Shown piece after piece: positions 6,040-6,957 of a stretch of DNA of 6,957 nucleotides. Position 1 is the first letter of the stretch. Each line of letters opens with the position of its first letter. The DNA is taken from NCBI GenBank assembly GCA_021203285.1, contig JAJQBM010000129.1:1-6957 (forward strand). Reading direction: 5' to 3'. Source of the stretch: Clostridiales bacterium (GTDB lineage Bacteria > Bacillota > Clostridia > Lachnospirales > Lachnospiraceae). The translations under genes and the position numbers were made by a program. The notes beneath the pieces are model-generated. The model saw only the letters and a program-made list of their open reading frames with translations, did not search any database and was not told the origin of the DNA.

Positions 6040-6831
6040 TTATAAGCCGCAGACGTGCTTCTCTGTCATCTTGCCGATCAGATAAGCGACAGCTTCTTCT
6101 GTGTCAAGAGTCACCTTCTCACCGGCGCCTTTGCGGACCTTGTCGGATGCTTTCGCGATCTTGGTCGGGGATCCTGCCAGACCGATGTTGGCGTCGTCCA
6201 GTGTCTCCAGATCTGCTCTGCTCCATGTGGTGATCTCAGCGTCACACGCGTCAAAGATTCCGCCCGGAGTCATATATCTCGGCTCATTCAGCTCGGAGAG
6301 GCAGGTGATCAGGCAGGGCATCTTTGCCTTCAGCATATGATATCTGTCGTCAAACTGGCGCTGTACGATCACGGAATCGCCGTCGATCTTGATATCCTGT
6401 GCATAGGAGATAACCGGAATGTTCAGATGCTCGGAAATCTGCGGACCGACCTGTGCGGTATCGCCGTCGATTGCCTGACGGCCGGTGATGATCAGGTCAT
6501 AGTCAAGCTTGCGGACAGCCGCCGCCACTGTGGAAGAGGTCGCCCATGTATCCGCTCCGCCAAGGCAGCGGTCGGTTACCAGAATCGCTTTGTCAGCGCC
6601 CATAGCCAGCGCCTCACGCAGCGCATCGGCCGCCTTCGGAAGGCCCATGGTAACAACGGTCACTTCCGCGCCGTACTGGTCCTTTAACCGCAGAGCCGCC
6701 TCCAGGCCTGCCTTGTCATCCGGGTTCATAATCGTGAGCATCGCTGCTCTGTTTAAAGTTCCGTCCGGATTGAACTGAACTCCACCTGCTGTATCAGGTA
6801 CCTGTTTGATACAAACAACTACTTTCATCAT
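6040..6831 (-). CDS. etfB: Electron transfer flavoprotein, beta subunit
   Basis: A 263-residue cytosolic subunit that with EtfA forms the electron-transferring flavoprotein. It has the canonical start KVVVCIKQVPDT (3-14), MNPDDKAGLEAALRLKD (35-51), LREALAMGADKAILVTDR (71-88), GGADTWATS (91-99) and the nucleotide-binding block GRQAIDGDTAQVGP (117-130). In bifurcating ETFs these last blocks hold the second FAD and NADH site, while non-bifurcating ETFs bind AMP there. Tandem ATGs lie at 6831 and 6828. AGGAGG at 6837-6842 is 5 and 8 bases away respectively, so the second ATG, giving the usual MKVVV start, is equally likely or better. That ribosome site overlaps the stop codon of the upstream dehydrogenase gene, and the gap between the two genes is only 9 bases, so they are surely co-transcribed and probably coupled. 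Confidence 0.97.
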   Translation of the reverse strand: MMKVVVCIKQVPDTAGGVQFNPDGTLNRAAMLTIMNPDDKAGLEAALRLKDQYGAEVTVVTMGLPKAADALREALAMGADKAILVTDRCLGGADTWATSSTVAAAVRKLDYDLIITGRQAIDGDTAQVGPQISEHLNIPVISYAQDIKIDGDSVIVQRQFDDRYHMLKAKMPCLITCLSELNEPRYMTPGGIFDACDAEITTWSRADLETLDDANIGLAGSPTKIAKASDKVRKGAGEKVTLDTEEAVAYLIGKMTEKHVCGL

Positions 6832-6840
6832 TCACTCCTC

Positions 6841-6957
6841 CTACTTTAACAGATTGCCGGAAATGACCATACGCTGAACCTCACTGGTTCCCTCGTAGAT
6901 CTCCGTGATCTTGGCATCGCGCATCATGCGCTCCACGTCGTACTCTCTGATATAACC
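6841..6957 (-). CDS. bcd: Acyl-CoA dehydrogenase (probable butyryl-CoA dehydrogenase), C-terminal end only
   Basis: Only the last 38 codons and TAG stop are in the window; the gene continues beyond the right edge. The fragment reads [20 protein letters not shown], then [18 protein letters not shown], the standard C-terminus of short-chain acyl-CoA dehydrogenases. The Glu of YEGTS (codon at 6892-6894) corresponds to the catalytic base that takes the alpha proton (Glu376 in medium-chain, about Glu367 in butyryl-CoA dehydrogenase). Being directly upstream of etfB-etfA points to the Bcd/EtfAB complex of butyrate synthesis, but other short-chain acyl-CoA dehydrogenases share this end and arrangement, so the gene symbol is provisional. 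The absence of hbd after etfA fits the thl-crt-hbd-bcd-etfBA order seen in Lachnospiraceae, although the upstream genes are not visible. Confidence 0.88.
   Translation of the reverse strand, partial: GYIREYDVERMMRDAKITEIYEGTSEVQRMVISGNLLK

Overview
The window looks like chromosomal DNA from a strictly anaerobic, low-to-mid GC Firmicute, most likely a Lachnospiraceae-type Clostridia. The reasons are the compact acyl-CoA dehydrogenase - etfB - etfA order, an XpaC/TelA pair, a cobalamin-type radical SAM protein, strong AGGAGG ribosome-binding sites, and a DUF3990-type cassette of a kind common in gut Clostridia. The assignment rests on protein resemblance and gene order, not on a search.

Layout, left to right. 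(1) 1-763, minus strand: a two-gene, AT-richer cassette. A DUF3990-like protein with an ADP-ribosyltransferase-like look overlaps by an ATGA junction a small helical protein that runs off the left edge. It has its own promoter (TTGCTT-17-TATAAT), and a 12-13 bp inverted repeat covers the -35 box. (2) 764-892: divergent regulatory region. (3) 893-2413, plus strand: a B12-binding/radical SAM protein of unknown substrate. Its last 36 codons run antisense through the 3' end of the next gene. (4) 2304-4771, minus strand: xpaC-like then telA-like, a two-gene stress or envelope module. (5) 4772-4959: intergenic, with the intrinsic terminator of etfA and, directly abutting it, the likely promoter of xpaC. 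(6) 4960-6957, minus strand: the 3' end of an acyl-CoA dehydrogenase gene, then etfB and etfA, closely spaced and ending in the terminator.

How the genes work together. The right-hand operon encodes the electron-transferring flavoprotein and its dehydrogenase. In butyrate-forming Clostridia this complex reduces crotonyl-CoA with NADH and can bifurcate electrons to ferredoxin. XpaC and TelA are a recurrent pair, linked in the literature to toxic-anion and envelope stress, with no settled biochemistry. The left-hand cassette is the accessory part and the best candidate for something undescribed: a possible ADP-ribosyltransferase effector with a co-translated partner, resembling a toxin-antitoxin or defence pair. 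Nothing in the sequence proves that role.
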